Shown here: positions 35,103 to 44,454 of the stretch, piece after piece
Numbering within the stretch: position 1 is the stretch's first letter
How the letters are laid out: every line of letters begins with the position of its first letter
From: CAXTPV01 sp965276715
GTDB taxonomy: Bacteria; Pseudomonadota; Alphaproteobacteria; Acetobacterales; Acetobacteraceae
NCBI GenBank assembly: GCA_965276715.1
Contig: OZ255622.1
Location: 2,046,001 to 2,110,000 of the forward strand
Length of the DNA stretch: 64,000 nt
Direction of reading: 5' to 3'
Program-made: the position numbers and the translations under genes
Notes under the pieces: generated by a model
Told to the model about the DNA's origin: nothing
Database searches by the model: none
What the model saw: only the letters and a program-made list of their open reading frames with translations

Positions 35103-36053
35103 ATGACGTCCAGGAAACATCGCCTCGTCACCCGCAGCGACTTCGATGGCCTCGTCTGCGGCATGCTGCTGCGCGAGCTCGACCTCATCGACGAGATCAA
35201 GTTCGTCCATCCCAAGGACATGCAGGACGGCATCGTCCCGATCACGGCGCGTGACATCGTCACCAACCTTCCCTACGTCGCCGGCTGCCACCTCACCTTC
35301 GACCATCATGCGAGCGAAATCGCGCGCAAGGGCGACCGCATCTATCCCAACCATGTCATCGATCCCGCGGCCCCATCCGCCGCTCGCGTGGTCCACGATT
35401 ATTTCGGCGGTTCCGGCGCTTTTCCACGTATCGGCACCGGCCTCATGGACGCCGTCGACAAGGCCGACGCGGCGCGCTTCACCCGCGACGAGATCCTCGA
35501 TCCGCAGGGCTGGGTGCTGCTCAACTTCCTGATGGACTCGCGCACCGGCCTCGGCCGTTTTCGCGACTTCCGGATCTCCAATTACGATCTGATGATGCAG
35601 CTCATCGAGTGCTGCCGCGATCTGGCCGTGGACGACGTGCTGGCACTGCCCGATGTCCGGGAGCGCATCGATCTCTACAATGCCCATCGCGAGCCGTTCG
35701 CCGCCCAGCTTCGGCGCTGCACCACGCTCCACGGCAACCTCGCCCTGCTCGACCTCCGCGACGAGGAAATCATCTACGCGGGCAACCGGTTCGCCATCTA
35801 CGCGATGTTCCCGCAATGCGCGATCTCGGCCCACATCATCTCCGGCATGCGCGGACAGAACACCGTCTTTGCGATCGGCAAGTCGATCCTCGATCGCAGC
35901 GCGCGGATCGATGTCGGCGCCGTCTGCCTGGCCCACGGTGGCGGCGGCCATGACGCCGCCGGAACCTGCCAGGTGGCCAACGATCGCGCCGAGGCGGTGA
36001 AGGCGCAGCTCATCGCGGCCCTGACCACACCGCCATCGAAGGAAGCCGCCTGA
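35103..36053 (+). CDS. DHH-family phosphoesterase (annotated family: exopolyphosphatase)
   Basis: The 316-residue protein has DHH-superfamily metal motifs: TRSDFDGLVCG, then LTFDHHASE, and a DHHA1-type end with CLAHGGGGHDAAGTCQV. Members include exopolyphosphatases, nano-RNases and oligoribonuclease-like enzymes, so the exact substrate (polyphosphate, pAp or short RNA) cannot be decided here. It follows the polyol operon after 68 bases without a visible terminator. Confidence 0.8.
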   Translation: MTSRKHRLVTRSDFDGLVCGMLLRELDLIDEIKFVHPKDMQDGIVPITARDIVTNLPYVAGCHLTFDHHASEIARKGDRIYPNHVIDPAAPSAARVVHDYFGGSGAFPRIGTGLMDAVDKADAARFTRDEILDPQGWVLLNFLMDSRTGLGRFRDFRISNYDLMMQLIECCRDLAVDDVLALPDVRERIDLYNAHREPFAAQLRRCTTLHGNLALLDLRDEEIIYAGNRFAIYAMFPQCAISAHIISGMRGQNTVFAIGKSILDRSARIDVGAVCLAHGGGGHDAAGTCQVANDRAEAVKAQLIAALTTPPSKEAA

Positions 36054-36181
36054 ACCGTTTTCTGCAGGAATACAGTCCTAAACGAAGACACCTAATTTCA
36101 AGTGCCGGCCCGGGTCGGGCGCTGGCCTTTGTCCCGCCTCCCGCGCACTGTGTCCCTCGAACGCACGCCGGTGAGGACCCC

Positions 36182-37462
36182 TTGTCGCACGACGTCTCCG
36201 TCGCTTACGGACGTGGCCACTTGACGATCCGGCTCCCTGAGCGGGCGAGAGCGACGATGGTGCGAAAGCACAGGCTCCCGCCGCTGCCCGACCCGCGAGG
36301 CGCCGTCGCTGCCGCGCTCGAGCCGCTCGCGTCGATCGCGCGCGGCAAGTCGAGCGCCTGCATCCTGATCTGCGACGTGACGCGCCCGGTCCCGAACGGC
36401 CTGTTCCTGCCCCCGATGATCGAGGCCTTGCACGCCGCCGGCGTCCCGCGCGCGCGCATCACCGTGCTGGTCGCGACCGGTCTGCACCGGCCCAATCTCG
36501 GCGACGAGCTGGAGGCGGTCCTGGGCGATCCCTGGGTTTCGGCCAACGCCACTGTGCTCAACCACGATGCCAGGCGCGCCGAGGAGCATGTCGATCTCGG
36601 CCTGACCGAGGCGCACGCGGTGCCGATCCATCTCGACCGCCGCTTCGTCGAGGCCGAACTCCGGATCGCGACCGGCCTCGTCGAGCCGCACTTCATGGCC
36701 GGCTGGTCCGGTGGCCGCAAGGTCGTCGCCCCCGGCGTCGCGGGCGAGGCCACGATCAGGACCTTCCATTCGGCCCGCTTCATGGAGCATCCGCTCGCCG
36801 CGCAGTGCAATCTCGAGGGCAATCCGCTGCACGAGGCGCAGCTCGAGATCGTCCGCCGCCTCGGCGGCGTGCTTGCGCTCAACACCGTCCTCGACGATGA
36901 GCGCCGCCTGGTCCACGTCAATTTCGGCGACATCATCGACAGCCATCTCGACGCGGTCGCGTTCGTGCGCGCGGCGACCGCGGTCGCGGTCGGGCGCCGT
37001 TTTCGCACCGTCGTCACGTCCTCGGCGGGCCATCCGCTCGACCGCACCTACTACCAGACGGTCAAGGGCATGGTCACACCGCTCGACATCCTCGAGCCCG
37101 GCGGGACGCTGATCATGGCCTCCGAGTGCGCCGAAGGAATGGGATCGGACGAGTTCCGCGCCTCCCAGGCTCGGCTGATCTCGATGGGCGCCGAACGGTT
37201 CCTGGAAAGCCTGTGGGTCAAGTCGCTCGCCGATATCGACGAGTGGCAGACCGAGATGCAGCTGAAGTCGATGCGCCGGGGGCGGGTCCAGCTCTACGCG
37301 ACCGGCCTGAGCGGGGCGGACCGGGAACTCACCGGCGTCGAGATGATCGACGATCTCGACGCCGCGATCGGCCGCGCGATCGACCGGGCCGGGGACCACG
37401 ACATCGCCATCATCCCCGAGGGGCCCTACGTCGTGCCGCTGCGCGCCCCGCCCGCGGCCTGA
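36182..37462 (+). CDS. LarA-like (DUF2088) nickel-dependent lactate racemase family protein
   Basis: The 426-residue protein preserves the four residues important in LarA: His in ATGLHRPN, His in VEPHFMAGWSG, Lys in SGGRKVVAPG and His in RTFHSARF. LarA homologues racemise or epimerise 2-hydroxy acids using a nickel-pincer cofactor. No larB, larC or larE cofactor genes are in the window, so they must be elsewhere if it is active. The TTG start at 36182 has GTGAGGA upstream and overlaps no other gene; no ATG fits. Confidence 0.82.
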   Translation: MSHDVSVAYGRGHLTIRLPERARATMVRKHRLPPLPDPRGAVAAALEPLASIARGKSSACILICDVTRPVPNGLFLPPMIEALHAAGVPRARITVLVATGLHRPNLGDELEAVLGDPWVSANATVLNHDARRAEEHVDLGLTEAHAVPIHLDRRFVEAELRIATGLVEPHFMAGWSGGRKVVAPGVAGEATIRTFHSARFMEHPLAAQCNLEGNPLHEAQLEIVRRLGGVLALNTVLDDERRLVHVNFGDIIDSHLDAVAFVRAATAVAVGRRFRTVVTSSAGHPLDRTYYQTVKGMVTPLDILEPGGTLIMASECAEGMGSDEFRASQARLISMGAERFLESLWVKSLADIDEWQTEMQLKSMRRGRVQLYATGLSGADRELTGVEMIDDLDAAIGRAIDRAGDHDIAIIPEGPYVVPLRAPPAA

Positions 37463-37469
37463 CGCGTCC

Positions 37470-39143
37470 CTACTGGGTGATGGCGTCGATCGCGGCGTGC
37501 ACCGACGGCGCCTCGCCGCGCCGTTTCTGATCCGCCATCAGTCCCAGCGCCGCCACCAGGCGGCCCACCACGCCGTCCCAATCACCCGGAGACGTCTGGC
37601 GGATAATGCGCAGCGATGGATAGAGCGGGCTGTCGTCGCGCCCATGCAGCCAGCGCCAGCAATTGTCGAACCGGTCGAGCAGGATGACCTGCCTGCCCAT
37701 TCCGCCCGCCAGGTGCACCATCGAGGTGTCGACCGACACCACCACGTCGAGCCCCGCCATCAGCGCGCCGGTGTCCTGGACATCGGCCGATGCGTCCATC
37801 GGATCGTGCACCGCCATTCCGGGCGGCAGGTCGAACAGTTCGTCCCGGTAGGGCCCGAACTGCAGGCTGACGAAGACGATGTCCTCGAGCGCCTCCAGCG
37901 GTGCCAAGGCGGCGAGCCCCATGCTGCGGCGGCGGTCGACGGAGAAGGCCTGGCGGTTTTCCGGTCGCGGCGCGCCGCCCCAGACCAGCCCTACCCGGAG
38001 TGCGTCGGTCTGGGGCAGGTGCGCCGCCATGATTGCGATCCGCGCCGGATCGATCGAGATGTAGGGCTGATCGGGCAGCGCCTCCCTGGTCGCCGAGAAT
38101 GCCCGCGGCAGGCTCAGGAACGGGCAGTGCATCGCGAAGACCAGCTTCTCGAACTCGCCGGCGATGCAGGTGATGCCGGGAATCCGGTCGATCAGCGATT
38201 TGAGCGAGGCCGGCACCCAGACCACGATTTCCGCACCGCGGTCGCGCAGCGGTGCGAGCCAGCGCATGCACTGCAGCGAATCACCGAGCCCTTCCTCCTG
38301 CGTGACCAGGACGATCTGCCCGTCGAGGCGTGTTCCGTCATCGAGGTTGGGCAGCAGCCGCTCCATCGGCAGCGTCGTGTGGCCCGGCAACTGCAGCCGC
38401 CACTGGTATTCCGCCCATCCCTGCATCGCCCGTCCCGCCTTGAGCATGCAGATCGCGTAGTTCAGCCTGATCGCGGCATTGTCCGGCTTGAGCACGATCG
38501 AGCGCCGATAGCACTCGAGCGCCTCGTCGAACCGGCCGATATTGGACAGCGTGCAGGCCATGTTGGTCCAGGCCACGTTGTTGGCCGGATCGATCGAGGC
38601 CGCGTCGCGGAACGACTGCAGCGCCTCGTCGAAGCGCCCCTGTTCGGTCAGCGAGATGCCGAGCTGGTTGAGATGGACGAACGAACGCGGCGCGGACGCG
38701 AGCGCGCGGCGCACCACGACTTCCGCCTCCGCCGGCCGCAGATCGGCGTTGAGCATGACCGCCAGCGCCAGCAACGCCCGCACATCCTCCGGCCTCGACC
38801 CGGCCGCCGCGACCGCATGCGCCAAGCCGTCGAGCTCGCGGCCCGCCTCCCGCAGCAGCCCGATCAGGTCCTCGACCGGGTGCTGGATCATCGGCCGCGC
38901 GGCGGCCACCATCGTGAACAGCACCGCCGCCGCCTCGACGTCCCCGCGCATGCCGATCGCCAGTCCCGCCAGCAGCGCATGCTCGATGTCGCCGCTGCCG
39001 GCATACGACGCGCTGATCGCCTCCACCCGCGCGAAGTCCTTGGCTCGAAGCGCGGTGTAGGACAGGCCGAGATCATGCTGCCGGTCCCGACCGTCCGCCG
39101 GCGTCCCGTCGACAGCCAGCACCTCGTCGATCGCCTCGCTCAC
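37470..39143 (-). CDS. Tetratricopeptide-repeat protein with glycosyltransferase-like C-terminus
   Basis: The 557-residue protein has an N-terminal half of TPR repeats (for example LNQLGISLTEQGRFDEALQS and TLSNIGRFDEALECYRRS). The C-terminal half resembles heptosyltransferase/GT-B folds: LVTQEEGLGDSLQCMRWL, RVGLVWGGAPRPENR and VVSVDTSMVHLAGGMG. Such proteins in alphaproteobacteria are linked to surface glycan or flagellin glycosylation, but the acceptor is unknown. GTG 39143 is chosen because it lies 16 bases after the response-regulator stop; further extension has no homology. Confidence 0.82.
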   Translation of the reverse strand: MSEAIDEVLAVDGTPADGRDRQHDLGLSYTALRAKDFARVEAISASYAGSGDIEHALLAGLAIGMRGDVEAAAVLFTMVAAARPMIQHPVEDLIGLLREAGRELDGLAHAVAAAGSRPEDVRALLALAVMLNADLRPAEAEVVVRRALASAPRSFVHLNQLGISLTEQGRFDEALQSFRDAASIDPANNVAWTNMACTLSNIGRFDEALECYRRSIVLKPDNAAIRLNYAICMLKAGRAMQGWAEYQWRLQLPGHTTLPMERLLPNLDDGTRLDGQIVLVTQEEGLGDSLQCMRWLAPLRDRGAEIVVWVPASLKSLIDRIPGITCIAGEFEKLVFAMHCPFLSLPRAFSATREALPDQPYISIDPARIAIMAAHLPQTDALRVGLVWGGAPRPENRQAFSVDRRRSMGLAALAPLEALEDIVFVSLQFGPYRDELFDLPPGMAVHDPMDASADVQDTGALMAGLDVVVSVDTSMVHLAGGMGRQVILLDRFDNCWRWLHGRDDSPLYPSLRIIRQTSPGDWDGVVGRLVAALGLMADQKRRGEAPSVHAAIDAITQ

Positions 39144-39159
39144 CGCGCTGTCCCGTCGC

Positions 39160-39549
39160 TCACGCGTGCAGCATCCTGTCGACGGCCGCGCACACCTCCG
39201 ACGGAAGATAGGGCTTGGCGATGAACACGTCGCGGCGGACGCCGCTCGCCACACCATGGTCGGGCCGGCCCGTCATGAAGATCACCGGGAGGTCCGGCAC
39301 GCGCTCCCTGACCCTCGCCGCGAGCGCATGGCCGTTGATCGGACCGGGCAACTGCACGTCCGTCAGCAGCAGCCTGATCGGCGCGTCGGTGGCGCTCACG
39401 AGCACATGCTCCATCGCCTCGTCGGCGTCCGCCGCCTCGAGCACCTCGTAGCCGGCGTCGCTCAACGCCTCGGACAGGGTAAGCCTGATCAGGAACTCAT
39501 CCTCCACCAGCAGCAGCCTGCCCGCGACGCCCGGTCTCTCACCGATCAT
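39160..39549 (-). CDS. Single-domain response regulator
   Basis: The 129-residue receiver domain has the acidic pair in LLLVEDEFLIR, the phospho-acceptor Asp in LLLTDVQLPG, the Thr in FMTGRP and the Lys in FIAKPY. There is no output domain, so it acts through protein partners, like CheY/DivK or the receivers of hybrid kinases. The sequence resembles the receiver fused to HWE/PAS kinases in alphaproteobacteria. No kinase gene is adjacent. It precedes the TPR gene. Confidence 0.9.
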   Translation of the reverse strand: MIGERPGVAGRLLLVEDEFLIRLTLSEALSDAGYEVLEAADADEAMEHVLVSATDAPIRLLLTDVQLPGPINGHALAARVRERVPDLPVIFMTGRPDHGVASGVRRDVFIAKPYLPSEVCAAVDRMLHA

Positions 39550-39609
39550 TCCCAAACGATTCCCGCCCTTGTCTTTGGCCCTGCGGGATTTTGCACTAGA
39601 AAGACGCGC

Positions 39610-40554
39610 ATGGTCGATCCCTTCGCCTGGCTGGCCGGATGGCTGCACGAGAACCTCATCCTGCCGCTGCTCTGGCAGTGCGGATGGATGGAGTGGGACG
39701 ACGCAGCCTTCATGTGGGCGCTGTTCGCGATGTATGGCGTGCTGCAGGTCGCGATCAATCTCGCTATCTGCCTGCCCGCGGAGCGGATCCGTCCGCTCCA
39801 GCGCGGACCATCGGACGGGCTGGTGGCGATGGACGTGTTCTACACCCTGCTGGCCCGGGTCGGCATCTTCCCGCTGGTCACCTTCTTCGGCTTCTACTCG
39901 CTGCAGACCTGGCTCAACGGCCTGCTCGCCGACCACGGCTACGTGCCGCTCACGCTCGACCGGACGTTTCCCGCCCTGATGGGCATGCCGATCGCGACCT
40001 TCCTGATCTATGCGGTCATCCTGGACGCGTCCGACTATTGGCGGCACCGCTTTTCGCACCGCATCGGCTGGTGGTACGGCCTGCACTCGGTCCATCACGC
40101 CCAGACCCGCATGACGTTCTGGTCGGACGACCGCAATCACGTCCTCGACGATGTGATCGCCTACGCCTGGTTCATCGCAACCGGACTTGCCATCGGCATC
40201 CCGCCGATGCAGTTCCCGCTGATCGTGCTGGCGCTGCGGCTCGTGGAAAGCTTCAGCCACGCCAACACCCGGATCCGCTTCGGCTGGCTCGGCGAGCGTA
40301 TCCTGGTCTCGCCGCAATTCCACCGCGCCCATCACGGACTTCTCGCCGCCGGCCAGCAATCCTTCAACTACGGCGCGGTGTTCCCCTGGTGGGACATGAT
40401 GCTGGGAACCGCCGAGTTCCGCCACGACATCGTCGAAACCGGTGACGCGGGGGCGCCCACCGCCCTTGTCTCCGGCTCATGGTGGCAGCAACAGGTCGGC
40501 GGCGTCGCCCGCGCGATCCGCCTTGCCGGCGTCCGCCGCCCCGTCACCCGTTGA
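39610..40554 (+). CDS. Sterol desaturase / fatty acid hydroxylase family membrane protein
   Basis: The 314-residue membrane protein carries the di-iron histidine boxes: HRFSH, HSVHHAQTR and the later HRAHHG, with hydrophobic segments between. The family oxidises lipids such as sterols, carotenoids or fatty acids at the membrane. In this hopanoid-making organism an isoprenoid lipid is one option, but neighbours do not specify the substrate. It is divergent from the response regulator with only 60 bases between starts. Confidence 0.88.
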   Translation: MVDPFAWLAGWLHENLILPLLWQCGWMEWDDAAFMWALFAMYGVLQVAINLAICLPAERIRPLQRGPSDGLVAMDVFYTLLARVGIFPLVTFFGFYSLQTWLNGLLADHGYVPLTLDRTFPALMGMPIATFLIYAVILDASDYWRHRFSHRIGWWYGLHSVHHAQTRMTFWSDDRNHVLDDVIAYAWFIATGLAIGIPPMQFPLIVLALRLVESFSHANTRIRFGWLGERILVSPQFHRAHHGLLAAGQQSFNYGAVFPWWDMMLGTAEFRHDIVETGDAGAPTALVSGSWWQQQVGGVARAIRLAGVRRPVTR

Positions 40555-40558
40555 GCGG

Positions 40559-40753
40559 TCAATGCGTCGCCGTCAGCTCCGGTGTCTTGGCGGCAATCGG
40601 AAACTCGTAACGCCCCGATGGCATCCCATGGGGGCCGTCCGCGATGATCAAGCCGCCGCGCGCATGGATCTGTTCGGCGGTCTGCAAATCCGGTTGCGCC
40701 ACATACTGGCCGAGATTCGGATTCCAAAGCTTGTAATTGTGGAGAGCTTGCAT
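40559..40753 (-). CDS. Small hypothetical protein, 64 aa
   Basis: I do not recognise a family. ATG 40753 is preceded by a perfect GGAGG 6 bases upstream, which strongly suggests translation. The product starts MQALHNYKLWNPNLGQYV, is hydrophilic and has no membrane segment. The composition is not that of a shadow frame (few Arg, mixed Tyr/Asn/Gln). It converges on the hydroxylase gene with 4 bases between stops. Confidence 0.7.
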   Translation of the reverse strand: MQALHNYKLWNPNLGQYVAQPDLQTAEQIHARGGLIIADGPHGMPSGRYEFPIAAKTPELTATH

Positions 40754-40824
40754 CCAGGACCTCCAAATCTTTTTGGTTTGTTAGTGAACAGAGCTTTTGC
40801 CCAAGCCGGACCCGTTACAAGCAG

Positions 40825-41841
40825 GTGAAGGCTTCAAATTTGCGAGACCATTCACTGGGATCGTTCGCGACATCGTCCCGCTTCCCGCCGTCGGACCACT
40901 GCGACGGCGACCGGTTCCACAATCCGGGCGCCCGCCCACCCGTCCACGGCATCGCGGCCCTGCTGCGCTGGCGTGCCGGCCGGCCGCGCGCCGCCTGGCG
41001 GGCCCCGGTCGAGCGGCCGATCTTCCCGCCGCCCCCTTCCGCCGTCGCCGACGGCGACGCCGCGATCACCTTCATCAACCACTCGACGTTCCTGGTCCGG
41101 ATCGGTGGCGTGACGCTGCTGACGGATCCGATCTTCAGCGATCGCTGCTCGCCTCTCTCCTGGGCGGGACCGAAACGGATCCAGCCTCCCGGGATCCCGC
41201 TCGAGCGCCTGCCGCGCCCCGACATCGTCCTGCTCTCGCACAACCACTACGACCATATGGACCTTCCGAGCCTCCGCCTGCTGAACGCCATCCACGCCCC
41301 ATCCTTCGTCACCATGCTCGGCAATGCCTGGCACCTGGAGTCCGCTGGCATCGAGGCGGTCGAACTCGACTGGTGGCAGGCGACAATTGTCGCGGGGCTG
41401 CGCGTGACCGCCACGCCCGCGCGCCATTTCTCGGCCCGCGGCCTCTTCGATCGCAACCGCGCCCTGTGGGGCGGCTTCATGATCGACGCCCAAGCCGGCC
41501 GCATCCTGTTTGCGGGCGACTCCGGCGCCGGCCCGCACTGGCGCGAGATCCGCAGCCGCCTGTCCGCGCCCGGTCTGGCGCTGCTGCCGATCGGTGCCTA
41601 CGAGCCGCGCTGGTTCATGGCCCCCGTGCACATGGATCCGGCCGAGGCCGTGCAGGCGCATCTCGACCTCGGCGCGCTGCGGTCGATCGGCATGCATTTC
41701 GGCACCTTCCAGCTGACCGACGAGGCGATCGACGCGCCGGCCATGGCCCTCGCACGAGCCGCCTCGGCCGCGAACCTCGACGCCGCCGAGTTTTCGACGC
41801 TCGGCTTTGGCGAGACCCGCCTCCTGTCGCTGTCGGCCTGA
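40825..41841 (+). CDS. MBL-fold metallohydrolase (NAPE-PLD/UlaG-like)
   Basis: The 338-residue protein has the zinc motif SHNHYDHMD (HxHxDH), a WWQATIVAGLRVTATPARHFS segment and LFAGDSGAGPHW. These match the lactonase/NAPE-PLD-like branch of the metallo-beta-lactamase superfamily. Substrates in this branch include N-acyl phosphatidylethanolamines and sugar lactone phosphates; the one used here is unknown. The GTG start at 40825 has AGCAGG just upstream. The first ~60 residues are poorly conserved. Confidence 0.85.
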   Translation: MKASNLRDHSLGSFATSSRFPPSDHCDGDRFHNPGARPPVHGIAALLRWRAGRPRAAWRAPVERPIFPPPPSAVADGDAAITFINHSTFLVRIGGVTLLTDPIFSDRCSPLSWAGPKRIQPPGIPLERLPRPDIVLLSHNHYDHMDLPSLRLLNAIHAPSFVTMLGNAWHLESAGIEAVELDWWQATIVAGLRVTATPARHFSARGLFDRNRALWGGFMIDAQAGRILFAGDSGAGPHWREIRSRLSAPGLALLPIGAYEPRWFMAPVHMDPAEAVQAHLDLGALRSIGMHFGTFQLTDEAIDAPAMALARAASAANLDAAEFSTLGFGETRLLSLSA

Positions 41842-41847
41842 GCGCTT

Positions 41848-43035
41848 TCAGGCTCTCGGCCGCAGCAGGCTCGAAATCACCGCCAGCAGCGCGCCGAGCA
41901 GGATCAGGGCCGCCATCGGCGCGGCACTGTCATGCCCCGTCCAGCCGGCGCCGATCGTCCCGAGTGCGCCGATCGCGAAGATGACCGTTCCATAGAGGGC
42001 AGAGGCGATCCCGGCGTCGCCGCCATGCGGCATGATCGCCCCGATCGCCGCATCCGGCAGCAGGCAACCGAGCGTGACCATGACCAGGATCATCGGCCCC
42101 TCGACACCCCAGAAGCCGAAGCCGGCGGCAGCGCAGATCAGCATCGAGCCCGATGCCACCGCCAATGTCAGCGTCGACAGCGACAGCACCCGGCCGCGAT
42201 CCAGATGGCGGATCGCGACCACGTTGACCCAGGTGCCGGCCGCATACGCCGCGCCGTTGGCGACGAACAGCAGGCCGAACTCGGCTGGCCGCAGGCCGAA
42301 ATGCAGCAGGAACACCGAAGGCGCACCGCCCAGGAAGGCGAACAGCCCGAACGTCGCGAAGCTGCCAGTCAGCAGGTGCGTGGTGAAGACCTTGTCGGTG
42401 AGGAAACCCGTGTATCGCGTGGCGACCGAGATCGGATCCGCCTTCATGCGGTCGCCCGGATGGCAGGTCTCGGGCAGTATCCGCCACACCAGCAGCAGGC
42501 AGGCCGCGCCGTAACAGGCTGCGATCCAGAAGATCGGCCGCCATCCGGCTGTCTGCACCACGACGCCGCCCAGGGTCGGCGCGAGCATCGGGACGATCCC
42601 CAGGATCAGTTGCTGTTGCGAGACGAGCCGGGCCGCATGGTCGCCATTCGTGACCACGTCGCGGATGATCGCGCGCGGGATCACCAGTCCCGCCGCCCCG
42701 CCCAAGGCAGCCAGCGCACGAAAGACGATCAGCGCCGGCATGCTGCCGGCGAGCGCGCAGCCGGACGAAGCCAGCACGTAGAGCGCCGTGCCCGCCAGAA
42801 GCGGGATCCGCCGGCCGAACCGGTCCGACAATGGACCGGCCAGGAGCTGCCCGACGGCGAGGCCGACGAACCACGCAGCCAACGTCAGCGGAGACGAGGA
42901 ACTCCCGCCATGCAGCCCTTCGCGCATCGCCGGGAACGCCGGCAAATACATGTCCGTCGAGATCGGCCCGACCGCCGTGATCAGCGCGAGCAGCAGCGGC
43001 AGGCTGTGCGTCCGGCGGTTCGCCGTCGCGCTCAA
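41848..43035 (-). CDS. Bcr/CflA family multidrug efflux MFS transporter
   Basis: The 395-residue, 12-helix MFS protein starts with the Bcr/CflA pattern ALITAVGPISTDMYLPAFPA, followed by GPLSDRFGRRIPLL and RALAALGGAAGLVIPRAIIRD. The family exports drugs such as bicyclomycin or chloramphenicol by proton antiport. The TTG start at 43035 follows GAGGCGTTGGG. No ATG start is available near the first helix. Confidence 0.92.
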   Translation of the reverse strand: MSATANRRTHSLPLLLALITAVGPISTDMYLPAFPAMREGLHGGSSSSPLTLAAWFVGLAVGQLLAGPLSDRFGRRIPLLAGTALYVLASSGCALAGSMPALIVFRALAALGGAAGLVIPRAIIRDVVTNGDHAARLVSQQQLILGIVPMLAPTLGGVVVQTAGWRPIFWIAACYGAACLLLVWRILPETCHPGDRMKADPISVATRYTGFLTDKVFTTHLLTGSFATFGLFAFLGGAPSVFLLHFGLRPAEFGLLFVANGAAYAAGTWVNVVAIRHLDRGRVLSLSTLTLAVASGSMLICAAAGFGFWGVEGPMILVMVTLGCLLPDAAIGAIMPHGGDAGIASALYGTVIFAIGALGTIGAGWTGHDSAAPMAALILLGALLAVISSLLRPRA

Positions 43036-43128
43036 CCCAACGCCTCGCGGTCGAGAATTATCATCCTCGTTCGCTTGTCGATCGAATCGCGCGGCGCGGC
43101 CAGTCCCGTTCAGGTCATCGGGCTGGGC

Positions 43129-44442
43129 CTACCCGTTCGGCCGCCCGATCGCGCAATAGCGCAGTCCCGCGGCGGTCATCGCCGCCGGGTCGAACACGTT
43201 GCGCAGATCCACCACCACGACCCCGCGCATCAGGTCGCGCAACCGCCCGGGCGCGATCGCGCGGAACTCGTTCCATTCCGTGACCACCACCACCGCGTCG
43301 GCGCCGGTGACCGTCTCCATCGCGTCCGCGCCGTAGGCGAGTGCCGCCGGCATCACGCGTCTGGCCTGATGCATCGCCTCCGGATCGTAGGCGATCAAAT
43401 CGGCGCCGTACTCGGTCAGTCGCGTGACCAGCGCGATCGACGGACTGTCGCGCATGTCGTCCGTCTCCGGCTTGAAGGCGAGGCCCAGGATCGCGATCCG
43501 CTTGTCGCGCACCGAGCCGCCGAGGGCGGCGGCCACGCGGTCGGCCATCTGCGCCTTGCGCCGCTCGTTGACCGCGATCGTCGTCTCGACCAGCCGCGAC
43601 GGACTGCCGGCTTCCTCCGCGATCCGGGCGAGTGCGAGCGTGTCCTTGGGAAAGCAGGACCCGCCGAAGCCCGGGCCGGGATGGAGGAACTTCCGCCCGA
43701 TCCGTCCGTCCAGCCCGAGCCCGCGCGCCACGTCGTGCACGTCGGCACCCACCGCCTCGCACAAATCCGCCATCTCGTTGATGAACGTCACCTTCATCGC
43801 GAGAAAGGCGTTGGCCGCGTATTTCGTCAGCTCCGCCGTCTCGATCCCCGAAAAGACGATCGGCGTCTCGATCAGGTTGAGCGGCCGGTACAGGCGGCTC
43901 ATCACCTCGCGCGCGCGATCGGCATCGGCGCCGATCACCACCCGGTCGGGCCGCATGAAGTCGCCGATGGCACTTCCCTCGCGCAGGAATTCGGGATTGG
44001 AGGCCACGTCGAAGGCGAGGTCCGGCCGCCGGGCGCGCACGATGTCGGCGATCCGCTTGCCGGTGCCGACCGGCACCGTGCTCTTGGTCACGATCACCGC
44101 GTAGTGGTCGAGCGCTTCGGCGATCTGCTCGGCGGCCGCGAAGACGTAGGACAGGTCGGCGTGGCCGTCACCGCGACGCGAAGGCGTCCCGACCGCGATG
44201 AACACCGCCTCCGCCTCCACGATCGCCGCCCTGATGTCGCTGCCGAACGAGAGCCGGTCCGCCTTCACGCCTTCGGCGACAAGCTTGTCCAGGCCCGGCT
44301 CGTAGATCGGCATCCGCCCGTCCCGCAGCATCGCGAGCTTGCCCGGATCGACCTCGACCACGGACACATCGATCCCGAAATCGGCGAAGCAGGCGCCCGA
44401 CACCAGGCCGACATAGCCGCCGCCGATCATCGCGATACGCAT
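43129..44442 (-). CDS. ugd: UDP-glucose 6-dehydrogenase
   Basis: The 437-residue enzyme has the NAD site IGGGYVGLVSGACFADFG, the catalytic Cys in GPGFGGSCFPKD, and LGLAFKPETDDMRDSPS of the UDP-binding domain. It oxidises UDP-glucose to UDP-glucuronate. It follows the decarboxylase gene after 12 bases in the same direction, so the pair converts UDP-glucose to UDP-xylose via UDP-glucuronate. The related GDP-mannose dehydrogenases are excluded by the context and the GFGGSCFPKD form. Confidence 0.93.
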   Translation of the reverse strand: MRIAMIGGGYVGLVSGACFADFGIDVSVVEVDPGKLAMLRDGRMPIYEPGLDKLVAEGVKADRLSFGSDIRAAIVEAEAVFIAVGTPSRRGDGHADLSYVFAAAEQIAEALDHYAVIVTKSTVPVGTGKRIADIVRARRPDLAFDVASNPEFLREGSAIGDFMRPDRVVIGADADRAREVMSRLYRPLNLIETPIVFSGIETAELTKYAANAFLAMKVTFINEMADLCEAVGADVHDVARGLGLDGRIGRKFLHPGPGFGGSCFPKDTLALARIAEEAGSPSRLVETTIAVNERRKAQMADRVAAALGGSVRDKRIAILGLAFKPETDDMRDSPSIALVTRLTEYGADLIAYDPEAMHQARRVMPAALAYGADAMETVTGADAVVVVTEWNEFRAIAPGRLRDLMRGVVVVDLRNVFDPAAMTAAGLRYCAIGRPNG

Positions 44443-44454
44443 GAACCCTGGTCC

